Below are positions 45,602 to 57,617 of a stretch of DNA of 64,000 nt, piece by piece. The stretch's first letter is position 1. Every line of letters starts with the position of its first letter. The notes beneath the pieces were generated by a model. It worked only from the letters and a program-made list of their open reading frames with translations, ran no database searches and had not been told where the DNA came from. A program made the position numbers and the translations under genes. Origin of the DNA: Panulirus ornatus (lineage: Eukaryota; Arthropoda; Malacostraca; Decapoda; Palinuridae). The stretch is taken from contig NC_092225.1 in the NCBI RefSeq assembly GCF_036320965.1, positions 31,328,943-31,392,942 on the forward strand, written 5' to 3'.

Positions 45602-46078
45602 CCACACACATGCAAGCTGACCTGTTCCTCGCCAGGAGACAGTGGGTCTTCGTGAGTGTTGTCGTGGTGTGGCACTCCGGCTGGAGGTCCGCCCCTCCTG
45701 CAGGATCTTGAAGCATCTTTCGTGCTGGATGATGACGAAGCTGGTCGCCCCTGGTCACATGACGTCTGACGTGTCCTCTGGTCTGATGTCGTTCGTTCCC
45801 CCTCCTGTCGTGCTCGTGGTGAGGGTGGCCACGCGAGCCATGGTCTGGACACGTGGTACTCCCCGCCACCTGCACTACTACACTCCTGCCTCCATCCTGT
45901 CCTGGGTGGGAGGCTGTACCTGCTGTGCATGTTCCCCTCACTGTGGAAGCTGTCTGATGTGTAATGTTAATCGCTTACTTTTACCGACCAGCTTCCACAG
46001 TGGTTGAGGAGCAGACCATTATTGTGACGTTCTATCTCTTCCTCCGTCCAGTGTAACGTCTTGTGTATAGCAGCGAGG

Positions 46079-46080
<2 letters not shown>
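45602..46080. other. Unique sequence
   Basis: No assigned gene. Frames of about 120 codons on both strands are not domain-like. Confidence 0.4.
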
Positions 46081-46120
<40 letters not shown>

Positions 46121-46242
46121 ATGGTAGTTCTTACGTCTTTTTACTTTGTGTTGATATAAGAATCATGTGTATATTTATATAAGCTTGTATATATTTACGT
46201 GTGTGCGGCCGCCTGTCAGTTTTTGCGAGGAGTGGATCACAT

Positions 46243-46275
<33 letters not shown>
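46081..46275. repeat. Inverted pair (CA)n ... (TG)n
   Basis: (CA)n at 46081-46118 and (TG)n at 46244-46275, about 125 bp apart, complementary. Confidence 0.94.
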
Positions 46276-46277
<2 letters not shown>

Positions 46278-47735
46278 CAGGATCAGTCCTGCTGGTGCTG
46301 GCAGGGAACCTGCGGTTAGTTCTCTCGTCACGTGTGTGTAGGGTTGTGGCAGGCATGGAGTGAGCTGCCTCACAACCATATAGACCCAGGGTTTAGTCTA
46401 GGCTAGACTGGCTCCGTAGCCTGGACGGAACAGGTGATGGGTCTCATGTGTGTGGAGGCTGGGGCCTCCGTCAGCCGGCACCGCTCAGGACCCCGGCAGT
46501 GATCTCCTCATTGATCAGGGAAGCTCTCGTGTGATCCTGATAGTGCACACGTGGCCTGACCCATCAGTGAGGAGTGTCCCGACCCAATCTTCCGGCTGGG
46601 GACGGCATTACCACCGGCGGGAGGCTTGAGGCGCGCCCGTCTGGGCTGGCAGAGCCTCTCTCATACTGTCATCTGAGCCCGGCACAGTCGTGACGGTCAG
46701 ACGCCACGGCACTTTGTGACTGTATTCCAACAGTGGTAACTGAAAATCTCCTCCACCTGTCATATGGACGTGAATGGTTGTGTCTGGAGGTTCAGTATCG
46801 CCAGCTCACAGGTTGTGGGGAAGAGGGCGTCCACGATCCATGACAGGAATGACGTCTCGTCAGCCACTACCACAGGTGTGGAACCTTCACCAGTGTGGCC
46901 AGACCTGAGGACACACTGTGGTAATCCTCTACCGTCTCCATTTAATGTTGCTCCTCCTCACTGTACAGCTGCACAGACTTGCACAGATCCTTGCAAGTGT
47001 CTGTGTCCCTCGTGTGCTGGGGAAACAGATTCCCCTTCTGTTTCACAAGATCCTACGATCATTGTAGCTGTAGCAGCATTGGTCTCTCAAGCTTTCCCCC
47101 ACAGAATTGAACGCTGGTCTTTCTTCTTGCCAGTAAACGCTGCCCCACGTGGATGCGTTGATAGTCCAGATAATCACCGACGAGCCAGAGGATAGATTCC
47201 GACGCTGTCGCAGTGAGGATACACGTGTCATGCCCCGACACTTGATCCTGGCCTGGCCTGGAGCTGCTGGCCTGCCGAGGTACGCCAGACCCAGGCACGT
47301 GTGCCAGACCTGAGAACAAGTGACGACAGAAACCACCGAAAGTAGTATTGTGGTATGACGATTGTTAGAGGTAGTGCAGACACAGAGCGCGACTGGTCAT
47401 GAGGGTTTTAAGATGAAGAACCAGTGAGAGATATACACAACTGAAGTAGAAGTTTTCCGCATGTTACTGTAGACACTCCTGCACTGCTCCAGGCCTGAGG
47501 AACTGAATATCCCGGATTTTCGTTTACAATGGAGAATAATTGTTAGACTTTACGATAATTAAGAACGGGTACACTATATGAATAATTAAAACTTCATTAA
47601 AGTTTCATATTCAAATATGCAGTTTAACATATTTTAATCCAAGTGGTCGTCGACATAAAGGTCGGGAAAGGTCTCGATTAATATATTAACAAATATAGAC
47701 TTTGGTCGACTGTGTTTTACGTTCCCAGTCTGTCG

Positions 47736-47737
<2 letters not shown>
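46276..47737. other. Unique sequence with an unassigned ORF
   Basis: The plus-strand frame at 46764-47195 (143 codons) is in non-repetitive DNA and includes CTDPCKCLCPSCAGETDSPS. No domain is recognised and there is no splice support. Confidence 0.3.

Positions 47738-47808
<71 letters not shown>
47738..47808. repeat. (GA)n microsatellite
   Basis: About 35 uninterrupted GA dinucleotides. Confidence 0.97.
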
Positions 47809-47811
<3 letters not shown>

Positions 47812-48351
47812 AACATCCCTGCCTGCGACACTAGACCACACTATCTTTATGTAATCCCACTTTTGGTTTGATACAAGAAATATATTCTCATAACTTCTGT
47901 GTCCATACAGTTGTTTCAACTGGATGTGTAAATCAGTAGAAGGAAACGTACTTCCCAGCCAGTCACCACCTCCGTTACAACAGTATACATCTTAAGCTCG
48001 TTCATTCGTGAAAAAACGAATGTATACTACATGTATACTGTGTTTGAGGTGCCAGATGTCGCTACTTTCCACCAGAGACTTGAGACCATTTATGTCGGCC
48101 ACTGTCTTGTGTTGTGGCAATGTATGAGCAACCTTATGGTAATGTGTAAAGCTGTCTGGGGAAGAGAGTGGTATACCCCGTTCCCCACATAGTGCATGTG
48201 GTGATGTATGTTGTTATGTTGGTCAGGTCAGTGTTGCCACACACGGGCAGGACCTGCAGCGGCGCCCCAGGGAAGGGCGGCTGACCACTCCCGCACGTTG
48301 CAGGGCGTGGCTGGACGCCTTCTGGGCTGCAATACCGGAACTCACCTCCTC

Positions 48352-48353
<2 letters not shown>
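47809..48353. other. Unique sequence
   Basis: Nothing recognised. Confidence 0.5.

Positions 48354-48411
<58 letters not shown>
48354..48411. repeat. (CA)n microsatellite
   Basis: About 29 CA dinucleotides. Confidence 0.97.
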
Positions 48412-48415
<4 letters not shown>

Positions 48416-48584
48416 GTACCTACACTTCTTTACTTCTCCTTTAATCTTTATTCCTCCCCTCCCCTTTATTCCTCCCAACACTTTACTTCTCTCCACATAC
48501 TTTGTTACTTTCCTACGTTTACTCTTCCAGGAGTGAGGCAGGAGTGTGTGTGCGTGTGTGAGCCACCAGGTGCTGCATGTTGAC

Positions 48585-48925
48585 CCCCCCTCCCTCCCTC
48601 CCTCCCCCACACAACCATGTATGGGTGACGCTTCCTGAGATGTATCGAACAGTAAGTACGACACAACACAGAGGTCGACATCCTGCAGGGCACCAGCTGT
48701 AGTGTCGCCTGTCACCAGCTGCCTGTAAGCTTGGCCTGAGGGGGGGGGGGGTCAGACCTGGGTAGGGGGAGGGAGGAAACCCAAGGGAGGGTCAGACATG
48801 ATGCTGGGCTGGGGAGGGAGGCATGTAGGCCTGGCTGGGGTGGGGTCGTGGAGGGAGGGAGGGAGATACGTGCAGCTGGGGTGGTAAGCAGATGATACTG
48901 ATGCTGGGGAGGGAGGGAGAGGCCC
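48585..48925. repeat. (CCCT)n, G12 and GGGA-rich tract
   Basis: (CCCT)n at about 48585-48607, G12 at 48740-48751, then degenerate GGGAGGGAGG-rich units of about 50 bp. It is strongly strand-biased and quadruplex-prone. Confidence 0.8.
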
Positions 48926-49043
48926 GGACTGCCATGCAGTATTCATGGCTAGGCGGGCGGCAGGCAGGCCTTCATGCCCAGGGTTCCACGGTAAGTGTTC
49001 CTATAATGACAGAAGTGAGTCATGAGACGCGTCCTGTTGGCGT

Positions 49044-49048
<5 letters not shown>

Positions 49049-49089
<41 letters not shown>
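49049..49089. repeat. (TG)n microsatellite
   Basis: About 20 TG dinucleotides, ending 9 bases before the acceptor-like GGTGCAG at 49092-49098. Confidence 0.96.
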
Positions 49090-49091
<2 letters not shown>

Positions 49092-49098
49092 GGTGCAG

Positions 49099-49170
49099 GA
49101 GTGTGGCCGCTCAGCATGGCCACAATCCCGGCTTCTGTTGACGTGCACCTCACCTCAGTACATCACTCAT
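49099..49170 (+). CDS. Speculative cassette exon, phase 1-1 (72 nt)
   Basis: Flanked by an acceptor-like TGTCCGGTGCAG preceded by (TG)n, and by a donor CTCAT|GTAAGT. In the phase shared by the exon candidates at 7741 and 63000 it is open and reads VWPLSMATIPASVDVHLTSV, then HHS. The length is a multiple of three. The other two frames are also open, so the open frame alone is weak evidence. The acceptor pyrimidine tract is only the TG repeat. It could be an alternative exon of the same unidentified gene or a chance pair of sites, and chance is more likely. Confidence 0.15.
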
Positions 49171-49249
49171 GTAAGTTATCCTCACACCACACCATGACGA
49201 GGGGGTATGTTGGCCTCCCCCACCACACAAATGTTTGGCGGTTACCCGC

Positions 49250-49352
49250 ACACCACACAAACAATTGGAGGCTACCACAAACACTTGGAGGCTGGGAGGT
49301 TACCACAAACACTTGGAGGCTGGGAGGTTACCACAAACACTTGGAGGCTGGC
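49250..49352. repeat. 28-bp minisatellite
   Basis: Three to four copies of a unit containing CCACAAACACTTGGAGGCTG. Confidence 0.92.
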
Positions 49353-49717
49353 CCCGTACGCTGCCTGAGGCTATGTGTCCCGAGGGAGGTGCAACCAGCG
49401 GGCCAGGCAACCGATACGTGTATGGCTGTCACTACCTGTGATGTACGTGTCATGGGATTCTGGAATTGGCTCTGGAATATACATAAATAACAGTGACCAT
49501 TCCAGGAATTCCTGGATGGTTAATGAAGTGGAAATCCCCTGAAACAGTTGAAACCGGTCAATTGTAGCGCCCATTTGTCTGGCTCAGACATATGGCTTTA
49601 TCTGAACACAGACACTGGCACCGTCACTGTGGGATTACACACTGCTGTACTGTCTCTTATATCTATATGCAAATGCTGTTAGTGCTGTCTACACCGCAAT
49701 ATTGAGACAGACTAACA
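49353..49717. other. Unique sequence
   Basis: Nothing recognised. Confidence 0.5.
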
Positions 49718-49862
49718 TTCTGTGTGGTGTGGTGGGTGACAGCTGATGGGTGGTGTGGTGGGTGACAGCTGATGTGTGGTGTGGTGGATGACAGCTGATG
49801 GGTGGTGTGGTGGATGACACCTGATGCGTGGTGTGGTGTGGTGTGGTGGTTGACAGTTGGAT
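49718..49862. repeat. 26-bp minisatellite
   Basis: About five copies of a unit containing GGTGTGGTGGGTGACAGCTG. Confidence 0.92.
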
Positions 49863-50067
49863 TATTGTGTAGTGTGGTGTGACGGATGGCAGGCGAACAC
49901 GCCACATACAAGGCACACAGATTTGTTGGCAAGACTCAGGTATTTCTAGTTAGCCTTTGTCTTCCTGGATAACACATTTGTTGTCATGTTAATGTAAGTT
50001 TCTGAACACAACTTGTTGGTCATCGCTGCCACTGTACTAGCATGTATGCTCGCTGGTCTTGTTTATA

Positions 50068-50466
50068 ACATTGATGACCACAGATCAGTCACGATGTACC
50101 ATTGATGACCACAGATCAGTCATGACGTACCATTGATGACCACAGATCAGTCATGACGTACCATTGATGACCACAGATCAGTCACGACGTACCATTGATG
50201 ACCACAGATCAGTCATGACGTACCATTGATGACCACAGATCAGTCATGACGTACCATTGATGACCACAGATCAGTCATGACGTACCATTGATGACCACAG
50301 ATCAGTCATGACGTACCATTGATGACCACAGATCAGTCATGACGTACCATTGATGACCACAGATCAGTCATGACGTACCATTGATGACCACAGATCAGTC
50401 ATGACGTACCATTGATGACCACAGATCAGTCATGACGTACCATTGATGACCACAGATCAGTCATGA
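50068..50466. repeat. 31-bp minisatellite, highly homogeneous
   Basis: About 13 copies of a unit starting GATGACCACAGATCAGTCAT and ending GACGTACCATT. Only CAT/CAC and ACG/ATG changes are seen. Confidence 0.97.
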
Positions 50467-50579
50467 GTGGCAAGTCATGACCAGTCTGAAGTCATCAACG
50501 TTATGTTATCTGACACCTGTATGTTACCAGTGTTAAGGTTTACAAGAAACTTTCAGTGGAAACATAAACTGTGTAATGT

Positions 50580-50581
<2 letters not shown>

Positions 50582-50659
<78 letters not shown>
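50582..50659. repeat. (TA)n microsatellite
   Basis: About 39 TA dinucleotides. Confidence 0.97.
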
Positions 50660-50661
<2 letters not shown>

Positions 50662-50933
50662 AATTATTTTGTCTCCATATATATATGCATGCATTAACTC
50701 TGTACACACCTATGAATGTATAATGGTATTTTCATTCGTCTTCTATATATAAATTTCTTTTTGAATTTTGATATAGAATATAGCTGTGATTTTCTCTTTC
50801 TATTCTCACGGAATGTTTTCTAAGTTTAGTCTTTCTGAAATTACCATTTTTATATCCAGGTCAGATTATGTTTACATATACGACCGACCCTGCCCAAGAC
50901 CCTGCCTCTCACACATTCTAAAAGTTAGAATTC

Positions 50934-50937
<4 letters not shown>

Positions 50938-51003
<66 letters not shown>
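50938..51003. repeat. (TA)n microsatellite
   Basis: About 33 TA dinucleotides. Confidence 0.97.
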
Positions 51004-51006
<3 letters not shown>

Positions 51007-51084
51007 ATTGATTTCTGAGGAAATAAAATCGATCATTTACAGTTTTACCTCGACTACCTCACCTTGCACTCACAGCACATCGCA

Positions 51085-51285
51085 TCCACCACACACTACA
51101 ACCACCACACTACAGCCACCACACACTACAACCACCACACTACAGCCACCACACACCACAACCTGCACACTACAGCCACCACACATCACAACCACCACAC
51201 TACAGCCACCACACACCACAACCTGCACACTACAGCCACCACACATCACAACCACCACACTACAGCCACCACACATCACAACCAC
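51085..51285. repeat. 30-bp minisatellite
   Basis: About seven units containing CAGCCACCACACATCACAAC. Two unit types (CACAACC-ACCACAC and CACAACC-TGCACAC) alternate, giving a 60-bp higher-order unit. Confidence 0.93.
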
Positions 51286-51439
51286 AATTCCCCCCTGGCT
51301 CCCCTCCTACCACAGCCTGCCACCCACCGGATTGTATGGATATGTCCCCATGTTACCGTGGCAACCAGTCCTCCACGCCAATATTTGAACAAGTGAAAAT
51401 GTCTTTTGTATATCTCTCCATCTATCTGTCTGTCTTTTT

Positions 51440-51464
51440 ACCTATCTATTTATCTATCCATCTG

Positions 51465-51557
<93 letters not shown>
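51440..51557. repeat. (TCTA)n followed by (TA)n
   Basis: TCTA tetranucleotides at 51465-51495 pass directly into about 30 TA dinucleotides. Confidence 0.95.
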
Positions 51558-51560
<3 letters not shown>

Positions 51561-51928
51561 GTTTATGCTTACAGCTTCATCGATGATAAAACGCGAAGAT
51601 TGGAATGTGTTGGTGAATTATTCACACGTCAACATTTGAATTAAGTGTTGCTAGAAAGCTAAGTTCGTATACATTTTTCCAAGTGTCACTAGTGTCCCTC
51701 GGCTGAATTTCAAAGCACCATCATTGAACCCCATGATAACGTAAACATTCTGGCCACAACCCGCAAACCTCACGTAACCAGCGTGACAAAGTCTGTCTCC
51801 CAGGAGTCCGGGGTTGGCTCTTACTTAACCTCGTCATCAAGGATCGTGGGATCACAAGGTTTCCGTTTCTTTCATACCTCAGGCATCACCTGTCTTCATC
51901 CATCCCTCTCTCTACGCCGCCATGTTGT

Positions 51929-51931
<3 letters not shown>
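51558..51931. other. Unique sequence
   Basis: Nothing recognised. Confidence 0.5.

Positions 51932-52008
<77 letters not shown>
51932..52008. repeat. (TC)n microsatellite
   Basis: About 38 TC dinucleotides. Confidence 0.97.
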
Positions 52009-52009
<1 letters not shown>

Positions 52010-52788
52010 ATTATGGCCAGTATTCTCGTGTGTTCCTGCTTGTATCTCCGCCCCGGCAACCGTGGAACGGGTGTGGCTGCTGCCTCCCACAGTTTCTGTG
52101 TGGAGACCTGCCACGCGAGGATTGACCATTATGGTGCCTCCTTCTCCCTTCGACCACGTCAGCTGTGGAATGTTCTTCGTCGTCTCGTCCATTTCTCTTC
52201 CTGTAACTCTCTACCTTTATGGGTGGGCCCTGCAAACACCTGTGTTGCCCCGACTCATTATCATCTGTTCTTTCTTTTCTTTACTCATTTAATACATGAA
52301 TATTTTGTGTTTAGTGGGGTGGGGTGGGATGTTTGACCCATGTTCTTTCGGTCATTATAAAAAACCAGATGTCAGCCATGTTTGCGACTCCAGCAGTAGC
52401 CCTGATGTCCCCCACTCACCCGCCCGCCAGCCAGCCGACCCACCCACCGTGTCATGGGATGGCCGTGCATCTCTCGTGTCCCACTGATGGCTATTTTGTC
52501 CCCCCGATCATCCCGCGGCAGCTGACGCGACCATCCCGGCCCGTACGGTGGTGGCGCCCCGGTGTTGCTGGGGTGTCGACACCATCGTCTCCGCCGCCAC
52601 CTACCATGACCCAGGACACGTGACACGAACCCAGATGTACACGTTTTATACCAGGTCACCTTTTCCTCCCTCCCTCCCTCCTCGCCCTCCCTCTCCACCC
52701 AGCTACACTCCCGTACTCTCCCTGACCCGGCCAGTCCTCACACAGTACTGTCAACACCACCTACATCATTACTTCCCTCAGCTGGCCA
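52009..52788. other. Unique sequence
   Basis: No gene recognised. Short plus- and minus-strand frames are not domain-like. Confidence 0.4.
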
Positions 52789-53620
52789 CACTGCGGCATT
52801 TTTCCTCAGTTGGACACTTCAGCATTTTCCTCAGTTGGACTCACTGCAACATTTTCCCTCAATGGGACACACTGCATTATTGATCCATGTTCGACACAGT
52901 GCAGCATTTTCCCTCAGCTGGACACACTGCGGTATTTCCCTCAGCTGGACACATTGCGGTATTTCCCTCAGCTGGACACACTGCGGTATTTCCCTCAGCT
53001 GGACACATTGCGGTATTTCCCTCAGATGGACACATTGCGGTATTTCCCTCAGCTGGACACATAGCGGTATTTCCCTCAGCTGGACACACCGCGGTATTTC
53101 CCTCAGCTGGACACACTGCGGTATTTTCCTCAGCTGGACACATTGCGGTATTTCCCTCAGCTGGACACTGCGGTATTTCCCTCAGCTGGACACACTGCGG
53201 TATTTTCCTCACCTGGACACTGCGGTATTTTCCTCACCTGGACACTGCGGTATTTCCCTCAGCTGGACACATTGTGGTATTTCCCTCAGCTGGACACATT
53301 GTGGTATTTCCCTCAGCTGGACACATAGCGGTATTTCCCTCAGCTGGACACACTGCGGTATTTTCCTCAGCTGGACACATTGCGGTATTTCCCTCAGCTG
53401 GACACTGCGGTATTTCCCTCAGCTGGACACACTGCGGTATTTTCCTCACCTGGACACTGCGGTATTTTCCTCACCTGGACACTGCGGTATTTCCCTCAGC
53501 TGGACACATTGTGGTATTTCCCTCAGCTGGACACATTGTGGTATTTCCCTCAGCTGGACACATTGTGGTATTTCCTTCAGCTGGACACATAGCGGTATTT
53601 CCCTCAGCTGGACACACTGG
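52789..53620. repeat. 27-bp minisatellite with 237-bp higher-order duplication
   Basis: About 31 units containing GCGGTATTTCCCTCAGCTGG. A block starting near 53143, with two shortened units and two CTCACCTGG variants in fixed order, recurs at about 53380, an offset of about 237 bp. The 27-bp period keeps frames open to 264-295 codons. These are not genes. Confidence 0.96.
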
Positions 53621-53755
53621 ATGTTGTAGTGCTGTGTCTGGAGCAGAGGACAGTGTTGCCATCACCCGGCCCTACACTATACAGAGGGAGGGGAAAGCTG
53701 GACGCCCAGCCCCGGCAGTGGACACTCAGAGGAATTTATTTTCACTGTTGGAGTC

Positions 53756-54266
53756 CACTGCTGCCTCTCCCTGACTTCAGTACTGCCTCTCCCTGACTCC
53801 ACTACTGCCTCTCCCTGACTCCACTACTGCCTCCCCCTGACTCCACTACTGCCTCCCCCTGACTCCACTCCTGCCTCCCCCTGACTCCACTACTGCCTCC
53901 CACTGTCTCCACTACTGCCTCCCCCTGACTCCACTACTGCCTCCCCCTGACTCCACTACTGCCACTCCCTGACTCCACTACTGCCTCCCCCTGACTCCAC
54001 TCCTGCCTCCCCCTGACTCCACTACTGCCTCCCCCCGACTCCACTACTGCCACTCCCTGACTCCACTACTGCCTCCCCCGACTCCACTTACTGCCTCCCC
54101 CTGACTCCACTACTGCCACTCCCTGACTCCACTACTGCCTCCCCCTGACTCCACTACTGCCACTCCCTGACTCCACTATTGCCTCCCCCTGACTCCACTA
54201 CTGCCTCCCCCTGACTCCACTACTGCCTCCCCCTGACTCCACTACTGCCTCCCCCTGACTCCACTT
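53756..54266. repeat. 22-bp minisatellite
   Basis: About 23 copies of CTGACTCCACTACTGCCTCC plus two C. Variants have GCCACTCC. A few units have lost or gained a base, so frames break. Confidence 0.96.
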
Positions 54267-54449
54267 GCACGGTGAAAAATGTTGACGCTCGGACCATCAG
54301 GTTTTTGTGGCAGGTTTTGTAAGCGATTCCCGGAATAGGTTTTGTCTGATCTTGGCTTGATTACATAGCCGAGGGCGGCCGACTCCTGCAGCAGTATGGC
54401 TCCAGCGCCACCTACACTCTTCACCTCAGCGTTATTAAACGTTTTGTCT

Positions 54450-54549
<100 letters not shown>

Positions 54550-54770
54550 GATCGTGTAGTGGAAGATGTGGAAGAATAGGAGTGGTTGTGTGGAGTGTGA
54601 GTAGTGTGGGAGATGTCAGAATACTGTGGCGGGTACAACATATTCAGATGAATGTGGATTGATGTGTAGGATGTGGAGCTGGTGTGGATGTGTACCAGGG
54701 ATGTGGGGTGCGTTGTGCACATGAATGGTTGGCAACACTAGAGAAGTGAAGTGAAGGGTTAATGTAGAGT

Positions 54771-55252
54771 GGAGGAGTTATAGTGTGGTGGGAGTTATCG
54801 TGTGGTGAGGGAGTTAGTGTGGAGGGAGTTATGGTGAAGCGAGGGAGTTAGTGTGGAGGGAGTTATGGTGTAGCGAGGGAGTTAGTGTGGAGGGAGTTAT
54901 GGTGTAGCGAGGGAGTTAATGTGGAGGGAGTTATAGTGAAGCGAGGGAGTTAGTGTGGAGGGAGTTATGGTGTAGCGAGGGAGTTAGTGTGGAGGGAGTT
55001 ATGGTGTAGCGAGGGAGTTAGTGTGGAGGGAGTTATGGTGTAGCGAGGGAGTTAGTGTGCAGTGAGTTATGGTGTAGCGAGGGAGTTAGTGTGGAGGGAG
55101 TTATGGTGTAGCGAGGGAGTTAGTGTGGAGGGAGTTATGGTGTAGCGAGGGAGTTCGTGTGGAGGGAGTTATGGTGAAGCGAGGGAGTTAGTGTGGAGGG
55201 AGTTATGGTGTAGCGAGGGAATTAGTGTGGAGGGAGTTATGGTGTGGTGGGA
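54771..55252. repeat. 34-bp minisatellite
   Basis: About 14 copies of a unit containing GGTGTAGCGAGGGAGTTAGT. Variants have GTGAAGCG, and the first units are shorter. Confidence 0.96.
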
Positions 55253-55630
55253 GTTAGAGAGGCCAGGTGGAGTCGTGTTGGCGTCGGTCATGTGCCATCA
55301 ACGTATCCTGGAGTGACCGACCATCTTGCGTCTCTGCAAGACTCACTGAGTGTGAGGCCGGCCAGACCCGCTCACACTACCCTCCAGCCGTCATGACCAC
55401 CACGCTATGATACTACAGGGAAGTGTTAGGGCAGACCTTAACCCTGGGGACGCCAGGGTCAGGGACGTTGCCCCCAGCACCCTCCTCCCCTCCCTGACAC
55501 AGGTCTTTGCCCTTGGCTCATGTAGCCCCCTCCACCTCCTCCGCCTGTTTACCTGCAGGACTGTCTATTGTCTCCTCTGTGTGGGCTGGCCAGCACGCTC
55601 TTCCCTACAGCCTCTTATTATTATGACTCA

Positions 55631-55632
<2 letters not shown>
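55253..55632. other. Unique sequence
   Basis: Nothing recognised. Confidence 0.5.
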
Positions 55633-55696
<64 letters not shown>

Positions 55697-55968
55697 CACA
55701 CAGGAACAACACTCGTCAAGTGTGTGTCTTATTTGTATTCCGGAGGAGCGCTGGTCGACCCTCGGGGCCTCTCTCGCCCCGACACAGCTCCTCTCCTCCT
55801 ATTCATACATGTATTAGGCCCATTACACCTCGGTCTCTCATCCGTGTATACCTGGGTGTATATGCTGCGGCTCCCGTGTGTGTGTGTGCTTGTTATACAG
55901 ACGTACCAGGAGCTTCCTCACTGTATCGTACCACCGTCGAGGGCACGAGGAGGCCGTGATTGTGTACG

Positions 55969-56028
<60 letters not shown>
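55633..56028. repeat. Inverted pair (CA)n ... (TG)n
   Basis: (CA)n at 55633-55702 and (TG)n at 55970-56028, separated by about 270 bp, complementary over more than 55 bp. Confidence 0.95.
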
Positions 56029-56029
<1 letters not shown>

Positions 56030-56518
56030 GGAAGAACATCACGTCACTACCAGTACCGCCGGAGCTTCCGTGATGATAGTGAATACATCTTCAGCCGGCA
56101 GCCTTCCCCTGGGGCTCGTCCTGGCACACGCCGGGGACCTGCGCTCCCTCGCTTCCTGATGGTGGATGCGACAACCTTACCTCACTTCCCCAACCTTTTC
56201 CAGGAACTAGCATGTCTCGCCCAACCTCCTGCAGCAGTATTTATTACTGATACACAATGAAAACGGGATCCAGATGCCCTCCTGTGATGGACGTCCTCGT
56301 AACATTACGGTAAATCCTGTCTTATGAGCGGCTCTCACGAGCCTTGCTTGGTTACCTGGGGAAACTTGCATCATTTGGCCGGTGTGCGGGTCAGGTGGTG
56401 CGTTACAGGCAGTAGCTGAGCCTCAGTGGGGCCCGTGGGGGACGGCGCTAACCCCAGGGGAACATCTGTGACGGCGGAAATAATTTCTAGGGTTTATCAT
56501 TCAGTGGCTGGCATATTA

Positions 56519-56520
<2 letters not shown>
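56029..56520. other. Unique sequence
   Basis: The plus-strand frame continuing from the TG tract to 56260 is open but unassigned. An acceptor-like CCAACCTTTTCCAG at about 56191-56204 has no matching donor. Confidence 0.4.

Positions 56521-56611
<91 letters not shown>
56521..56611. repeat. (TC)n microsatellite
   Basis: About 45 TC dinucleotides. Confidence 0.97.
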
Positions 56612-56617
<6 letters not shown>

Positions 56618-57037
56618 TGACCTCATGGCAGCCTGTGTCACGCCGGTCACCACCTTCCTCGTGTCACGCCACGCCCTCTCCCTTGACACTGTTGTGTCAG
56701 TCTTGGCTGAGGACGGCCGTGCTTAAGATGTGGTCCGGGTAGTTCCTCCAGCAGGTAGTGTGGGGGTTCCTGCCCCCAGCTCCCCTCACTCCTCCCCTCC
56801 TCACAGTTTGACGCTGCCAGCTTTCCCCTCTCATGCACTCCTGAAATTGGCCTCGTGCTCATTTATCTCCCGGGGTCAGGCTGTCAGGCGCACATTTCTC
56901 TTGTTTCTCTCTATTTCTGTGACTCCCATTTTATATTCTGCGCTCCACACATCACGTGGGTGTTATGTATCCCTGTGCTCCCCCAGCCAGATAGACCATA
57001 TTACCCTTGTGTTCCCCATCACGCACTCAACCCTTGA

Positions 57038-57038
<1 letters not shown>
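56612..57038. other. Unique sequence
   Basis: Nothing recognised. Confidence 0.5.

Positions 57039-57108
<70 letters not shown>
57039..57108. repeat. (CA)n microsatellite
   Basis: About 35 CA dinucleotides. Confidence 0.97.
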
Positions 57109-57110
<2 letters not shown>

Positions 57111-57617
57111 TGAAGGCAAGTGGTACAGTTAACCTGATCAACACTTCCTGATATTACCACAGTCTGTAGTGTTGTGGTCATGGTACACCTGGCTGTAACC
57201 CGAGAGGCGGAACAGTGCACGTAATCCTTCCAGACCCAGAGACACCAGTGAATCCAGGTCACGCCCCTTGACCTTCCCTGGCCAGTGTGCACGGCGCTGC
57301 GGAAGCCGTACACGATGGTACGGCTCTTCAGTACGACGGTACGAGCCTCGAGTGAGGTACGTGCTGACGTGTTAAGAAAATGCCATCACCATTGTGGGGA
57401 ATCATACTTCATAAAGGTCTTAAACACTCGTGTCTTACGAGAGAGTAGTCTTGCAGGAGTGAACCTCAACAGCTTTTCCCTCCTTACTGGCTCTTTGTGG
57501 AAAGTCAGGTTTGGGTCTGGATGTGGCGAGGCACTGAAGGTTCCAAGGTGTTGTGACCCGTGTGTGCACACACGTGTGGCCCATCTCTCGTCCTTATGTC
57601 CTTATCAGATACTCTTT
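57109..57617. other. Unique sequence with left-arm-like motif
   Basis: CAGTACGACGGTACGAGCC near 57330 resembles the outer-arm unit of the foldback family in the left-arm orientation. No other feature. Confidence 0.4.

Noticed and set aside
50068..50466. Regular direct repeats suggesting a CRISPR array
   Set aside because: Units are contiguous with no unique spacers, there are no cas genes, and the DNA is eukaryotic.
52887..53774. 295-codon plus-strand ORF (repeat protein candidate)
   Set aside because: 27-bp tandem array. Several frames are open, with no start context or domain.
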